Assembly: GCF_022879595.1 (NCBI RefSeq)
Contig: NZ_CP084266.1
Coordinates: 62,001-126,000 of the forward strand
Direction of reading: 5' to 3'
Length of the DNA: 64,000 nt
Source of the DNA: Caballeronia sp. Lep1P3
Lineage (GTDB): Bacteria; Pseudomonadota; Gammaproteobacteria; Burkholderiales; Burkholderiaceae
Made by a program: the position numbers and the translations under genes. This document shows positions 1-8,816 of this stretch, in pieces. The notes beneath the pieces are model-generated. The model did no database searches and was not told the origin of the DNA. It saw only the letters and a list, made by a program, of their open reading frames with translations. How positions within the stretch are numbered: the first letter of the stretch is position 1; every line of letters begins with the position of its first letter.

Positions 1-78
1 ATTGCGGTCCGACGATTCAACCGCAGCCATAAAGCGCGGACAATCGAAACTTTGTCATACTAGCCATGCGTGCCGCTC

Positions 79-1002
79 ATGGCTATCTTCCAAAACCCGA
101 TGAAACCGCTGCCTTCCCTCGACGTGCTGAAAACCTTTCTCGTCGTCGCGCAAAAGCTCAACTTCACGCGCGCCGCCGACGTGCTGAACGTGACGCAAGG
201 CGCGGTGAGCCGTCAGATCGCGGGGCTGGAGGGGCATCTCGGCTATGCGCTTTTCGTGCGGCAAGCGCGCGGCCTCGCGCTCACGCATCACGGCGCGCTC
301 CTGCTCGCGCCGCTTCAGCAGGCGTTCGCGCACATCGACGACGCGCTTGCCAAAGGCGGCGCTCAGTCCGGCACGCTGCGCGTGAAGTGTCCGACCTGCG
401 CGATGCGCTGGGTGCTGCCGCGGGTGATTCGCCTGCAGAACGAGCGGCCGGAACTGGTGGTGGAAGTGACGGCCTCGGTGTCGCATGGCGTGGAGTTCGA
501 CGCCGAACAGTTCGATGCGGCCATCGTCTTCGGCAAGCCATCGCTCAAAGGCGCGAGCGTGCATCATCTTTTCGATGAAGTGCTCACGCCGGTCTGCGCG
601 CCCGAGTTGTGGAAGCCGGGCAGGAACGCGCGGCCCACGCCCGACGACCTCGCCGGCAAGATGCTGCTGCATCCGACGCGCGATCGCCGCGACTGGCTGC
701 TGTGGCTCGGCGCATATGGATACGCGGGCTTGCCGTCGGCGAAGGCGCAGCACTTCGACACGCTCGACCTCGCGATGTCGTCGGCGATGCAGGGACTCGG
801 CGTCACCATCGGCGATGTCTCGCTGATCGAGGAAGACTTGCGCGCCAGGCGCGTGATCGCGCCGTTTTCGCTTTCCGTGCGAAGCGGCGCGGCGTACTAC
901 CTCGTTTATCCGGAGCGGCCCGCGCCGTCGCCCGCGTTGCAGCAGTTCGCGCGCTGGCTCGAAGGCGAAGCCGCCGCGACGCGCGAAAAGCTGCGCGCGT
1001 GA
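79..1002 (+). CDS. LysR-family transcriptional regulator (GcvA-like)
   Basis: A DNA-binding regulator of about 307 residues. The N-terminal winged helix-turn-helix covers roughly residues 12-70 and shows the LysR pattern (FTRAADVLNVTQGAVSRQI). The remainder is a periplasmic-binding-like effector domain, and the proline-rich entry (LPSLDVLKTF) resembles the GcvA/AmpR branch. Three starts are in frame: GTG at 70, ATG at 79 and ATG at 100. The one at 79 is chosen, but 100 would still keep the whole DNA-binding domain. The gene converges with an amino-acid-type binding protein, with only two bases between the stop codons, so that protein is not in its operon and is not an obvious target. LysR regulators usually act on a divergent neighbour, which here would lie to the left of the window. 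Target and effector cannot be named. Confidence 0.9.
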   Translation: MAIFQNPMKPLPSLDVLKTFLVVAQKLNFTRAADVLNVTQGAVSRQIAGLEGHLGYALFVRQARGLALTHHGALLLAPLQQAFAHIDDALAKGGAQSGTLRVKCPTCAMRWVLPRVIRLQNERPELVVEVTASVSHGVEFDAEQFDAAIVFGKPSLKGASVHHLFDEVLTPVCAPELWKPGRNARPTPDDLAGKMLLHPTRDRRDWLLWLGAYGYAGLPSAKAQHFDTLDLAMSSAMQGLGVTIGDVSLIEEDLRARRVIAPFSLSVRSGAAYYLVYPERPAPSPALQQFARWLEGEAAATREKLRA

Positions 1003-1004
1003 CC

Positions 1005-2162
1005 TTACATGCCGTGCTTCGTCACGACCGATTCCCACTGCCCGTTCTTCACCTGATACAGCGTCGAGGACGCATTCTTCAGCGCGCCGTTGTCGTCGAA
1101 CGCAATGGGTCCCGTGATGCCCTCGAACGATATTTTCTTAAGCACCGGCCGATACACCTTCGGATCGGCGGAATTGGCCTTCTGCATCGCGTTGATGGCG
1201 GCCCACGCCGCGTCGTAGCCGAACGGCGCATACGAAAGAATCGCGACGCCGAAGCGCTTCTGGAACTTGTCGCCGAACGCCTTGCCTTGCGGCAGTTTGT
1301 CGAGCGGGCTGCCGTATTCCCACGCCTGCGCGCCTTCGGCGGCATCGCCCGCGAGCTTCAGGAAATCGGCGTCCATCACGCCGCCGCCGCCCACGAACTG
1401 CGCGTTGATGCCGAGCTGCTTCATGCGTTTGGCGACCGCCGCCGCTTGCCGGTCGAGGCCGCCGAAGAAAATAAGATCGGCGTTCGCGGCCTTGAGACGC
1501 GTGAGCTGCGCGCTGAAATCGACGGTCTGGTTGTCGCTGAACTCGCGCGCGACGATCGTGCCGCCCTTCGCCTTGACCGCTTTCTCGAACTCGTCGGCTT
1601 CGCCCTGACCGAAGGCCGTTCTGTCGTCGATGATGCCGATGCGTTTCGCCTTCGTCGTCGTCACCGCGTACATGCCGGCGTTGCCCGCGTTCTGCGCATC
1701 GCTCGAAATCACGGTGAAGACGTTTTCGAGGCCGCGCGTGGTGATGGTCGGATTCGTCGCCGCCGGATCGATCATCGGAATGCCGGCGTTGTTGTAGATC
1801 GGCGAGGCGGGCAGCGTCGTGCCCGAATTGAAGTGACCGACGACCACGGCCACGCCGTCATCGACGAGCTTCTGCGCGGCCTGCACGCCGATGCGCGGAT
1901 CGGCCTGATCGTCTTCCGCCGCTATCTCGAACTTCGCGGTCTTGCCGCCGATGCTGATCTTTTTCGCGTTCGCTTCGTCGAGGGCGAGTTGCACGCCGTT
2001 CTGAAGGTCCTTTCCGTAGCCCGCGTTCGCGCCCGTGAGCGGCGCGGCGAAACCCACTTTCACGGTGACGTCTTCCGCTGCGGCGGTCAGCGGCGCGGCA
2101 GCGAGCGCGGCGGCGCACGCCGTGAGCCATGCGAGCGGTCTGAGGCTCGTTGGGATACGCAT
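1005..2162 (-). CDS. Branched-chain amino-acid-type ABC transporter substrate-binding protein
   Basis: A periplasmic ligand-binding protein of the LivK/LivJ (type I, Peripla_BP_6) family, 385 residues. It opens with a typical signal peptide of about 28 residues ending TAAAED, followed by the family's VGFAAPLTGANAGYGKDLQNG stretch. The start at 2162 is supported by a strong Shine-Dalgarno (AAAGGAGAGG) a few bases upstream; a longer reading to 2318 has no site and would bury the signal peptide. No permease or ATPase genes sit next to it, so it is an orphan binding protein that must share a transporter encoded elsewhere. Proteins of this family bind leucine, isoleucine, valine, other amino acids, amides or aromatic acids; the ligand cannot be told from sequence alone. 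Confidence 0.9.
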   Translation of the reverse strand: MRIPTSLRPLAWLTACAAALAAAPLTAAAEDVTVKVGFAAPLTGANAGYGKDLQNGVQLALDEANAKKISIGGKTAKFEIAAEDDQADPRIGVQAAQKLVDDGVAVVVGHFNSGTTLPASPIYNNAGIPMIDPAATNPTITTRGLENVFTVISSDAQNAGNAGMYAVTTTKAKRIGIIDDRTAFGQGEADEFEKAVKAKGGTIVAREFSDNQTVDFSAQLTRLKAANADLIFFGGLDRQAAAVAKRMKQLGINAQFVGGGGVMDADFLKLAGDAAEGAQAWEYGSPLDKLPQGKAFGDKFQKRFGVAILSYAPFGYDAAWAAINAMQKANSADPKVYRPVLKKISFEGITGPIAFDDNGALKNASSTLYQVKNGQWESVVTKHGM

Positions 2163-2632
2163 GGTTTCCTCTCCTTTTGTGGTTTGGTAATCCAATGGAA
2201 CGCGGCTACTGCATGGAACACGACCAAAACGCGGCGGGCAAGCGGGAGTTGCCCTTGCCGTCTGCGTGACATTCAGGCGAAGGGCGCCGCAGCGAACAAG
2301 CGCAATGTAGGAAGCCAAATTCGCCGCGTCTTGTCGTTAAGTCGCGCGCGGACTGCGGATTTCGGCACAGCCGCGAGCGACCGCCGCGGCAGCACGGACG
2401 CGGCAAGGCGCGATTTGGCGGCTTTGCATTCGCGACGATTTGTGCGCATCGCCAACGCGCTGCGCGACGCATGGCGCGGGCAGGGCAGGCTCGCGACGGG
2501 CGTGCGTCCGGGTGGCGTCGAGCGAATGCTGGAAGCGCGTTGCGCGCGACGAAGCAGAAATGCTCGCCGATGACACCGGCCGCGCGGTCAAGCAATCGCT
2601 TCTGCCTCGCGGACATTCCCCGCAGACGCGCC
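2163..2632. other. Intergenic region, no gene recognised
   Basis: About 470 bases between the orphan binding-protein gene and the YCII-family gene. Several open frames cross it on both strands, but their translations are rich in arginine, proline and cysteine, match no family I know, and have no ribosome binding site. The minus-strand promoter of the binding protein should lie at its left edge. YCII/DGPF genes are often followed by an ECF sigma factor gene; I looked for one here and found none. Confidence 0.5.
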
Positions 2633-3049
2633 CTACGTCCTTGCGCGCTTCTGCATTTCGTCGAAACCGGCGGCGGCTTCCTGCACATCCGGCGGGAAGT
2701 CGCCGAACTCCTGAACCTGCCGCACTTCGATTATTTCGTTCGCGGAAGCCGGGCAGCGCCTGGCCCATTCGATTGCTTCCTCGCGCGAGCTCACCTGGAT
2801 CATCCAGTAGCCGCCGAGCACTTCCTTCGCTTCGGCGAACGGGCCGTCGGTTACGCGCGGCTTGCCGTCCTCGAACGTGACGCGCGCGCCCATCGACGGC
2901 GGGTGCAGCCCGTCCAGCGCGAGCAGCACGCCCGCCTTTTGCAGTTCTTCGTTGTACTTCATCATCGCGGCGACGGCTTCGGCGCTCGGCATCGCGCCGG
3001 GTTCCGCGCTTTCATAGCCGCGCGGGATCATCAGCATCATGAAACGCAT
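2633..3049 (-). CDS. YCII-related / DGPF-domain protein
   Basis: A small protein of 138 residues of the YCII-related (YciI-like, DGPF) family. It starts MRFMMLMIPRGYE, a very common beginning for the family, and carries the defining VTDGPFAEAKEVLGGYW block near the middle, then an alpha segment with EEAIEWARRCP and a C-terminal RQVQEF strand. The frame could open at 3139, but the start at 3049 gives the family length and removes an arginine-rich extension. Members form a ferredoxin-like dimer; many are linked to ECF sigma factors of the ECF41/SigJ-like groups, but none lies beside this copy. The biochemical role of the family is not settled. Confidence 0.85.
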   Translation of the reverse strand: MRFMMLMIPRGYESAEPGAMPSAEAVAAMMKYNEELQKAGVLLALDGLHPPSMGARVTFEDGKPRVTDGPFAEAKEVLGGYWMIQVSSREEAIEWARRCPASANEIIEVRQVQEFGDFPPDVQEAAAGFDEMQKRART

Positions 3050-3173
3050 GGGAGTGCTCCTCGTTCGTAGTGGTGGCGAAAATTCGCGCTCACACCTTAC
3101 GACGCGCAAGCGGCTCGCGGATCGACAACGCGCGGTCAAATTTGGTTAAGCGTTTATCCCTATCCGATTCGGG

Positions 3174-3203
3174 TTGCCTTCCGCGCGGGTCGCGCCAAAT
3201 AAT
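3174..3203 (+). promoter_or_regulatory. Predicted sigma-70 promoter of the lacI-ABC operon
   Basis: TTGCCT at 3174-3179 and AATAAT at 3198-3203 with an 18-base spacer, followed about 40 bases later by the LacI-family gene. The -10 element runs directly into the palindromic operator, so a bound repressor would block the promoter. Confidence 0.55.
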
Positions 3204-3217
3204 GTAATCCATTACAT
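3202..3217. promoter_or_regulatory. LacI-type operator (ATGTAAT-CC-ATTACAT)
   Basis: A 16-base palindrome with perfect 7-base arms (ATGTAAT and ATTACAT) around a CC centre. This is the usual shape of a LacI-family site, close to the familiar TGTAATCGATTACA type. It overlaps the predicted -10 element and ends 24 bases before the LacI-family gene, which fits autorepression and repression of the transport operon downstream. Confidence 0.7.
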
Positions 3218-3241
3218 CTCGTCCGCCGGCCGGCGCGCAGC

Positions 3242-4261
3242 ATGTCCGATACCGTTCGTTCCCGCGAGGAAGTATCGATTGCCGATGTCGCCGAGCGTGC
3301 CGGCGTGTCCGTGGCGACGGTCTCGCGCGTGCTCAACGGCCACACCAACGTGCGCGAGGTCACGCGCGACAAAGTGCGCGCGGCGGTGGCGGCGAGCGGC
3401 TATCGCATCAACGAGCTTGCGCGCAATCTGCGCACGGCGGAAAGCCGCCTGCTGCTCACGATGGTCCCCGACTTCGGCAATCCGTTTTACGCGGCCATCG
3501 TGCGCGGCATCGACACCGTCGCGCGGCAAAACGGCTACTTCATGCTGCTCTGCGATACCGGCGCCGACGCGCTGCGCGAGCGCAGCTACTTCGATCTCCT
3601 GCGCGGACGCCGCGCCGACGGCGCCATTTGCCTCGATCCCGCCGCCGTGCAGAAAGCACTCGCGGAAGAGGCATCGACACTGCCGTGGGTCGCGTGCTGC
3701 GAATTCGATCCGGCGGCGCGCGTGCCGTATGTCGGCATCGACAATCATCTTGCCGCCGGCGACGTCGTGCGTTATTTGATCGAGAAAGGTCACGAGCGCA
3801 TCGCGCTCATCAATTCGGGGCAGGGCTATCTGTACGGGCGCCAGCGGCTCGCGGGCTATCGCGACGCGCTGCGCGACGCGGGCATCGACGCGAATCCGGC
3901 GTGGCTGATCGAACTCGACAGCCTCGACTACGACGCGGGCGGGCGCGCCGCCGCGCAACTGTCGTCGCTCGGACGCGAGCGGCCTAGCGCGGTCTTCGCG
4001 GTGTCGGACACGCTCGCCATCGGCGTGATGAACGGCTTGCGCGGCGCGGGCTTGCGCGTGCCGGAAGATGTCGCCGTCGTCGGCTTCGACGACATCGCCG
4101 TGGCCGCGCACGTCGATCCGCCGCTCACGACCGTCGCGCAGCCGATGCAGGCGCTCGGCGAAACCGCGGCGCGTCTGCTGCTCAAGCGCCTGCGCGATCC
4201 GCGCGCGGACGTGCCGGGCGTATTGCTGCCGCATCGCCTCATTCAACGAAGGAGCGCGTGA
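3242..4261 (+). CDS. LacI-family transcriptional regulator of a sugar operon
   Basis: A 339-residue repressor. The LacI helix-turn-helix is at residues about 11-60 (VSIADVAERAGVSVATVSRVLNG), followed by the hinge (ELARNLRTAESRLLLTMVPD) and a type I periplasmic-binding-like sugar domain with the conserved AVFAVSDTLAIGVMNGLR and VVGFDDIAVA segments. Its stop overlaps the start of the ABC ATPase gene, so it is the first gene of the operon it probably controls. The palindrome at 3202-3217 just upstream is the likely operator. The inducer should be the sugar, or a derivative, taken up by the transporter; its identity is not visible. Confidence 0.93.
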   Translation: MSDTVRSREEVSIADVAERAGVSVATVSRVLNGHTNVREVTRDKVRAAVAASGYRINELARNLRTAESRLLLTMVPDFGNPFYAAIVRGIDTVARQNGYFMLLCDTGADALRERSYFDLLRGRRADGAICLDPAAVQKALAEEASTLPWVACCEFDPAARVPYVGIDNHLAAGDVVRYLIEKGHERIALINSGQGYLYGRQRLAGYRDALRDAGIDANPAWLIELDSLDYDAGGRAAAQLSSLGRERPSAVFAVSDTLAIGVMNGLRGAGLRVPEDVAVVGFDDIAVAAHVDPPLTTVAQPMQALGETAARLLLKRLRDPRADVPGVLLPHRLIQRRSA

Positions 4262-5751
4262 CGATGAGCCTGGCCGTGCGCTTCGAAGGAATCGAGAAAC
4301 AGTTCGGGCCAGTGCGCGTGCTGCACGGCGTGAGCTTCGATCTCGCGCCGGGGCGCATTTACGGACTGCTCGGCGAGAACGGCGCGGGCAAGTCCACGCT
4401 CATGAAAATTCTCGCGGGCTACGAGCGCCCGAGCGCGGGCGCGTTTTTCATCGACGGGAAAGAGACCGCCTTTGCGAACTCGCGCGATGCCGAACGCGCG
4501 GGCATCGTGCTGATTCATCAGGAACTGAATCTCGCGGATCATTTGAGCATCACGCAGAACATGTTTCTCGGCCACGAACTGCGCAAGGGCTTTTTCCTCG
4601 ACGAAGCGGCGATGCGCGACGACGCGCGCGCCGCGCTCAACGAAGTCGGCCTGCACAAGAATCCGGACACGAAGGTGCGCGAGCTGATCGTCGCGGAGAA
4701 GCAGCTGGTCGAGATCGCCAAGGCGATGCTGCGCGACGCCCGCCTGCTCATCATGGACGAGCCGACCGCGACGCTCACGCCGTCCGAAACGCAGCGTCTT
4801 TTCGCGCTGATGGCGCGCCTGAAGGACGCGGGCGCGACCATCGTCTATATCTCGCACAAGCTCGATGAAGTCGAGCGCGTGACCGACGACGTGATCGTGA
4901 TGCGCGATGGCCGCTTCGTCGCGCGCGCGCCGACTTCCGAGCTCACGCGCGAGCAGATGGCGAATCTGATGGTCGGCCGCGAAGTCTCCGACATGTTCCC
5001 GGAGAAACCCGCGCTCGCCGACGATGCCGCCGTCGCGTTTCAGGTAGACGGCGCGTCCGTGCCGGGCTGGGCGGAGGGCGTGAGTTTTTCGGTGCGCAAG
5101 GGCGAAGTGTTCGGCTTCGCGGGACTCGTCGGCGCGGGACGCACGGAGTTGTTCGAGGCGCTCGTCGGCTTGCGGCCGCTCGCGGCGGGACGCGTCGTCA
5201 TCGAAGGGGAGACGGTCGCGCTCAAAAGCCCGCGCGACGCAATGCGCCACGGCATCACGTATCTGAGCGAAGACCGCAAGGGACGCGGCCTGCACGTCGA
5301 CATGGCGCTCAAAGACAATCTCACGATGATGACGCTCGAACGCTACGCGCATCCGCTCGTCGATACGCGCGCCGAACGCGATGCGCTCAAGCTCGCGTTG
5401 AAGGACTTCGGCATTCGGACGGGCAATGCGTCGAGCCGCGCGCGGATGCTGTCGGGCGGCAATCAGCAGAAGCTCGCGCTCGCGAAGTTCCTGCATCCCG
5501 ATCCGCGCGTGATCGTGCTCGACGAACCCACGCGCGGCGTCGATGTCGGCGCGAAACGCGACATCTATTTTCTGATTCATCGCCTGGCCGCCGAAGGCCG
5601 CGCGGTGATCGTCATTTCTTCCGAGCTGATCGAACTGATCGGGCTATGTCATCGCGTCGCGGTGATGCGCGCGGGCGAACTCGTCGCGACACTCGGCATG
5701 GACCTTCTGACCGAAGAGAGGTTGATCGCGCATGCGACCGGCACACACTGA
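4258..5751 (+). CDS. Sugar ABC transporter ATP-binding protein (RbsA/XylG/MglA type)
   Basis: A double ATPase of 497 residues that energises a monosaccharide importer of the CUT2 family. The first domain has a complete Walker A (GENGAGKST), an RELIVAEKQ signature region and Walker B ([15 protein letters not shown]). The second has the degenerate P-loop normal for this family ([13 protein letters not shown]), the signature [15 protein letters not shown] and Walker [18 protein letters not shown] at 4258 overlaps the lacI stop; ATG at 4264 is an equally possible start. The next gene, the permease, begins 20 bases before this one ends, showing translational coupling. Confidence 0.95.
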   Translation: MTMSLAVRFEGIEKQFGPVRVLHGVSFDLAPGRIYGLLGENGAGKSTLMKILAGYERPSAGAFFIDGKETAFANSRDAERAGIVLIHQELNLADHLSITQNMFLGHELRKGFFLDEAAMRDDARAALNEVGLHKNPDTKVRELIVAEKQLVEIAKAMLRDARLLIMDEPTATLTPSETQRLFALMARLKDAGATIVYISHKLDEVERVTDDVIVMRDGRFVARAPTSELTREQMANLMVGREVSDMFPEKPALADDAAVAFQVDGASVPGWAEGVSFSVRKGEVFGFAGLVGAGRTELFEALVGLRPLAAGRVVIEGETVALKSPRDAMRHGITYLSEDRKGRGLHVDMALKDNLTMMTLERYAHPLVDTRAERDALKLALKDFGIRTGNASSRARMLSGGNQQKLALAKFLHPDPRVIVLDEPTRGVDVGAKRDIYFLIHRLAAEGRAVIVISSELIELIGLCHRVAVMRAGELVATLGMDLLTEERLIAHATGTH

Positions 5752-6748
5752 AGACACCGCGCAGGAAAGCCGCCTGACCGCCTTCGCGCGGTTTCTGCTC
5801 GGCGTCGGGCCGCTGATCGGACTCGTTGCGCTGTGCATCGGCGGCACGCTGCTCAACAGCGACTTCGCCACCTTCGACAACGCGATGAACGTGCTCACGC
5901 GCACGTCGTTCATCGGCATCATCGCGGTGGGCATGACCTTCGTCATCATTTCGGGCGGCATCGATCTGTCGGTCGGATCGATGGCCGCGCTCATCGCGGG
6001 CAGCATGATCTACATGATGAACGGGCTGATGCAGGGCGTGCGCGGGCACGCGGTGCCGCCGCTTGTGATCGTCGCGCTCGGCATCGTGCTCGCGCTCGTG
6101 CTCGGCGCGCTCTTCGGCCTTGCGCACGGCCTTCTGGTGACGAAAGGGCGCATCGAGCCGTTCATCGTCACGCTGGGGACGCTCGGCGTGTTTCGCGCGC
6201 TTCTGACATGGCTCGCCGATGGCGGCGCGCTCACGCTCGACAATTCGCTCGTCGATCTCTACGGCCCCGTCTATTACGCGAACCTCTTCGGCGTGCCGGT
6301 GCCGATCTGGGTGTTCGCGATCGTCGCGGCGGGCGGCGCGCTCGTGCTCAATCGCACGGTGTTCGGGCGGCACGTTCAGGCTATCGGTTCGAACGAACAG
6401 GTCGCGCGCTATGCGGCGATCCGCGTGGACAACGTGAAGATCGCGACTTACGTGCTGCTCGGCCTGTGCGTCGCGGTGGCGACGGTGCTGTACGTGCCGC
6501 GCTTAGGCTCGGCCACGCCGACCACCGGCCTTCTATGGGAACTCGAAGCGATCGCCGCCGTGGTCGTCGGTGGCACGGCGCTCAAGGGCGGCGAAGGGCG
6601 CGTGATCGGCACGGTCATCGGCGCGATTCTGCTTTCGGTCATCAACAACATCCTGAATCTCACGAGCATCATCAGCGTGTATCTGAACGCGGCGGTGCAG
6701 GGCGCCGTCATCATCTTCGTCGCGTTCTTGCAGCGTGGCCGTCGTTGA
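5732..6748 (+). CDS. Sugar ABC transporter permease (RbsC-like)
   Basis: An inner-membrane permease of 338 residues with about eight to ten hydrophobic segments. It shows the CUT2 family pattern: [24 protein letters not shown] near residue 70 and the cytoplasmic-loop signature [23 protein letters not shown] near residue 220, then a [21 protein letters not shown] segment. It would form the transmembrane pore with the ATPase upstream and receive ligand from the binding protein downstream. The start overlaps the ATPase gene by 20 bases; only 27 bases separate it from the binding-protein gene. Confidence 0.95.
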   Translation: MRPAHTEDTAQESRLTAFARFLLGVGPLIGLVALCIGGTLLNSDFATFDNAMNVLTRTSFIGIIAVGMTFVIISGGIDLSVGSMAALIAGSMIYMMNGLMQGVRGHAVPPLVIVALGIVLALVLGALFGLAHGLLVTKGRIEPFIVTLGTLGVFRALLTWLADGGALTLDNSLVDLYGPVYYANLFGVPVPIWVFAIVAAGGALVLNRTVFGRHVQAIGSNEQVARYAAIRVDNVKIATYVLLGLCVAVATVLYVPRLGSATPTTGLLWELEAIAAVVVGGTALKGGEGRVIGTVIGAILLSVINNILNLTSIISVYLNAAVQGAVIIFVAFLQRGRR

Positions 6749-6775
6749 AAACCCCATAAAACAGGAGACATCGTC

Positions 6776-7738
6776 ATGAAGAAACTCTTTCACGCGCTTT
6801 CCGCGCTCACGCTTGCAGCGAGCGCATTCGGCATGAGTTCCCTCGCATCCGCCGCCGACAAGGTGATTCTCGGCGTCGCCATCCCGACGGCCACGCACGG
6901 CTTCACGGGCGGCATCGTCTGGTGGGCCAACGAGGCGAAGAAGGAGCTGGAGAAGGCGCATCCGGATCTCAAGATCATCGTGAAAACGGCGGCCGGCGCA
7001 CCCGAGCAGGCGAACCAGTTGCAGGATCTCGTGACCGTCAACAAGATCAACGCGCTCGTGATCTTCCCGTTCGAATCGGCCTCGCTCACGCAGCCGGTCG
7101 CGCAGGTCAAGAAGAAGGGCGTGTATGTGACGGTGGTCGATCGCGGTCTCACCGACACCAGCGCGCAAGACGCCTACGTTGCGGGCGACAACACCGCGTT
7201 CGGCAAGCTGCCCGCCGAATATCTCGCGAAAACGCTGAACGGCAAGGGCGATATCGTCGCGCTGCGCGGCATTCCGACGACGCTCGACAACGAACGCTGG
7301 GCCGCGTTCGAAGGCGTGATGAAGCAGCATCCCGACATCAAGATTCTCGATGCGAAGTACGCGAACTGGAACCGCGACGACGCCTTCAAGGTGATGCAGG
7401 ACTATCTCACGCGCTTCAAGCATATCGACGCGGTTTGGGCCGCCGACGACGACATGATGATCGGCGTGCTGAAGGCGATCGATCAGGCGCATCGCACGGA
7501 TATCAAGGAAGTGTTCGGCGGCGCGGGATCGAAGGAAGCAGTCAAGCGCATCATGGATGGCGACAAGCTCGTGAAAGCCGACGTCTCGTACTCGCCGAAG
7601 TTCATCTACGACGCGATCAAGCTGACCGCCGAAGCGCGTCTCAAAGGCGAAAAGCTGCCGGCGACGACGATCATTCCTTCGGTGCTCATCACGAAGGACA
7701 ACGCGAAGCAGTTCTATTTCCCGAACTCGCCGTTCTGA
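6776..7738 (+). CDS. Sugar ABC transporter substrate-binding protein (Peripla_BP_4)
   Basis: A periplasmic sugar-binding protein of 320 residues, RbsB-like. The signal peptide runs to about residue 26 (SSLASAADK). The mature part has the two-lobed Peripla_BP_4 plan with [23 protein letters not shown] in the first lobe and [21 protein letters not shown] in the second. An AGGAGA ribosome binding site precedes the ATG. It should deliver a pentose, hexose, polyol or similar compound to the permease. The two enzymes encoded downstream suggest an inositol-like, keto-sugar or uncommon-sugar route, but the ligand is unknown. Confidence 0.93.
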   Translation: MKKLFHALSALTLAASAFGMSSLASAADKVILGVAIPTATHGFTGGIVWWANEAKKELEKAHPDLKIIVKTAAGAPEQANQLQDLVTVNKINALVIFPFESASLTQPVAQVKKKGVYVTVVDRGLTDTSAQDAYVAGDNTAFGKLPAEYLAKTLNGKGDIVALRGIPTTLDNERWAAFEGVMKQHPDIKILDAKYANWNRDDAFKVMQDYLTRFKHIDAVWAADDDMMIGVLKAIDQAHRTDIKEVFGGAGSKEAVKRIMDGDKLVKADVSYSPKFIYDAIKLTAEARLKGEKLPATTIIPSVLITKDNAKQFYFPNSPF

Positions 7739-7742
7739 CATC

Positions 7743-8816
7743 ATGAAGACCATCAAGGGCCCCGCGATCTTTCTCGCGCAGTTCATGGGCGATGCCGCGC
7801 CGTTCGATTCGCTCGCGAATCTCGCGGCGTGGGCGCGTTCGCTCGGTTACGAAGGCGTACAGGTGCCGGCTGATCCGCGTCTCATCGATCTGGAAAAGGC
7901 CGCATCGAGCGATGCCTATTGCGACGACATTCGCCGCACCGTCGAGGATGCGGGCGTCGCGATCACCGAATTGTCGACGCATCTGCAAGGGCAATTGATC
8001 GCGGTGCATCCCGCATACGACACGCTCTTCGATGGCTTCGCCGCGCCGCACGTGCGCGGCAACCCGCAAGCGCGCACTCAGTGGGCGATAGCGCAACTGA
8101 AGCACGCGGCGGCGGCGTCGCAGCGTCTTGGCCTCACGGCGCACGTCACGTTTTCGGGCGCGCTCGCGTGGCCGTATGTCTATCCGTGGCCGCAGCGTCC
8201 GGCGGGACTCGTCGAAGCCGCGTTCGACGAACTCGCGAAACGCTGGCGCCCGATTCTCGACGAGTTCGACCGCGCGGGCATCGACGTGTGCTACGAACTG
8301 CATCCCGGCGAGGACATGCACGACGGCGTGACCTTCGAGCGCTTTCTCGCCGCCGTGGACGATCATCCGCGCGCGAACATCCTCTTCGATCCGAGCCATT
8401 TCGTCTTGCAGCAACTCGACTATCTCGCGTTCATCGACATCTATCACGCGCGCATCAAGGCGTTTCATGTGAAGGACGCGGAGTTTCGGCCGAACGGACG
8501 ACAAGGCGTGTACGGCGGCTACTCGGGATGGGTCGAGCGCGCGGGGCGCTTTCGTTCGCTCGGCGACGGGCAGATCGACTTCAAGGCGATCTTCTCGAAG
8601 ATGGCGCAGTACGACTTCGCCGGCTGGGCCGTGCTCGAATGGGAATGCGCGCTGAAAGCACCGGAAGACGGCGCGCGCGAAGGCGCGATGTTCATCCGCG
8701 ACCACATCATTCGCGTGGCGGAACATGCCTTCGACGACTTTGCCGGCAGCGGCGCGAGCCGCGACCAGTTGCGCGGCGTGCTCGGGATCGCGAACGAAGC
8801 GGGAGAGAAGCGATGA
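7743..8816 (+). CDS. Sugar phosphate isomerase/epimerase family protein (AP_endonuc_2 TIM barrel)
   Basis: A 357-residue TIM-barrel protein of the IolE/xylose-isomerase-like superfamily. Likely metal-binding and catalytic residues are in the strand ends CYELHPGEDMHDG (about residues 183-195) and ILFDPSHFV (about 213-221), with the downstream KAFHVKDAEF strand and a C-terminal VLEWEC glutamate. It starts four bases after the binding protein ends and overlaps the dehydrogenase gene by four bases, so the two enzymes are produced together. The pair isomerase plus Gfo/Idh/MocA dehydrogenase is common in inositol and 3-keto-sugar catabolism. Which reaction this one performs cannot be read from the sequence. 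Confidence 0.88.
   Translation: MKTIKGPAIFLAQFMGDAAPFDSLANLAAWARSLGYEGVQVPADPRLIDLEKAASSDAYCDDIRRTVEDAGVAITELSTHLQGQLIAVHPAYDTLFDGFAAPHVRGNPQARTQWAIAQLKHAAAASQRLGLTAHVTFSGALAWPYVYPWPQRPAGLVEAAFDELAKRWRPILDEFDRAGIDVCYELHPGEDMHDGVTFERFLAAVDDHPRANILFDPSHFVLQQLDYLAFIDIYHARIKAFHVKDAEFRPNGRQGVYGGYSGWVERAGRFRSLGDGQIDFKAIFSKMAQYDFAGWAVLEWECALKAPEDGAREGAMFIRDHIIRVAEHAFDDFAGSGASRDQLRGVLGIANEAGEKR

Noticed and set aside
2206..2768. Open frames in the gap before the orphan binding protein, considered as a missing ECF sigma factor
   Set aside because: None shows sigma-2 or sigma-4 motifs and all have atypical arginine, proline and cysteine content.
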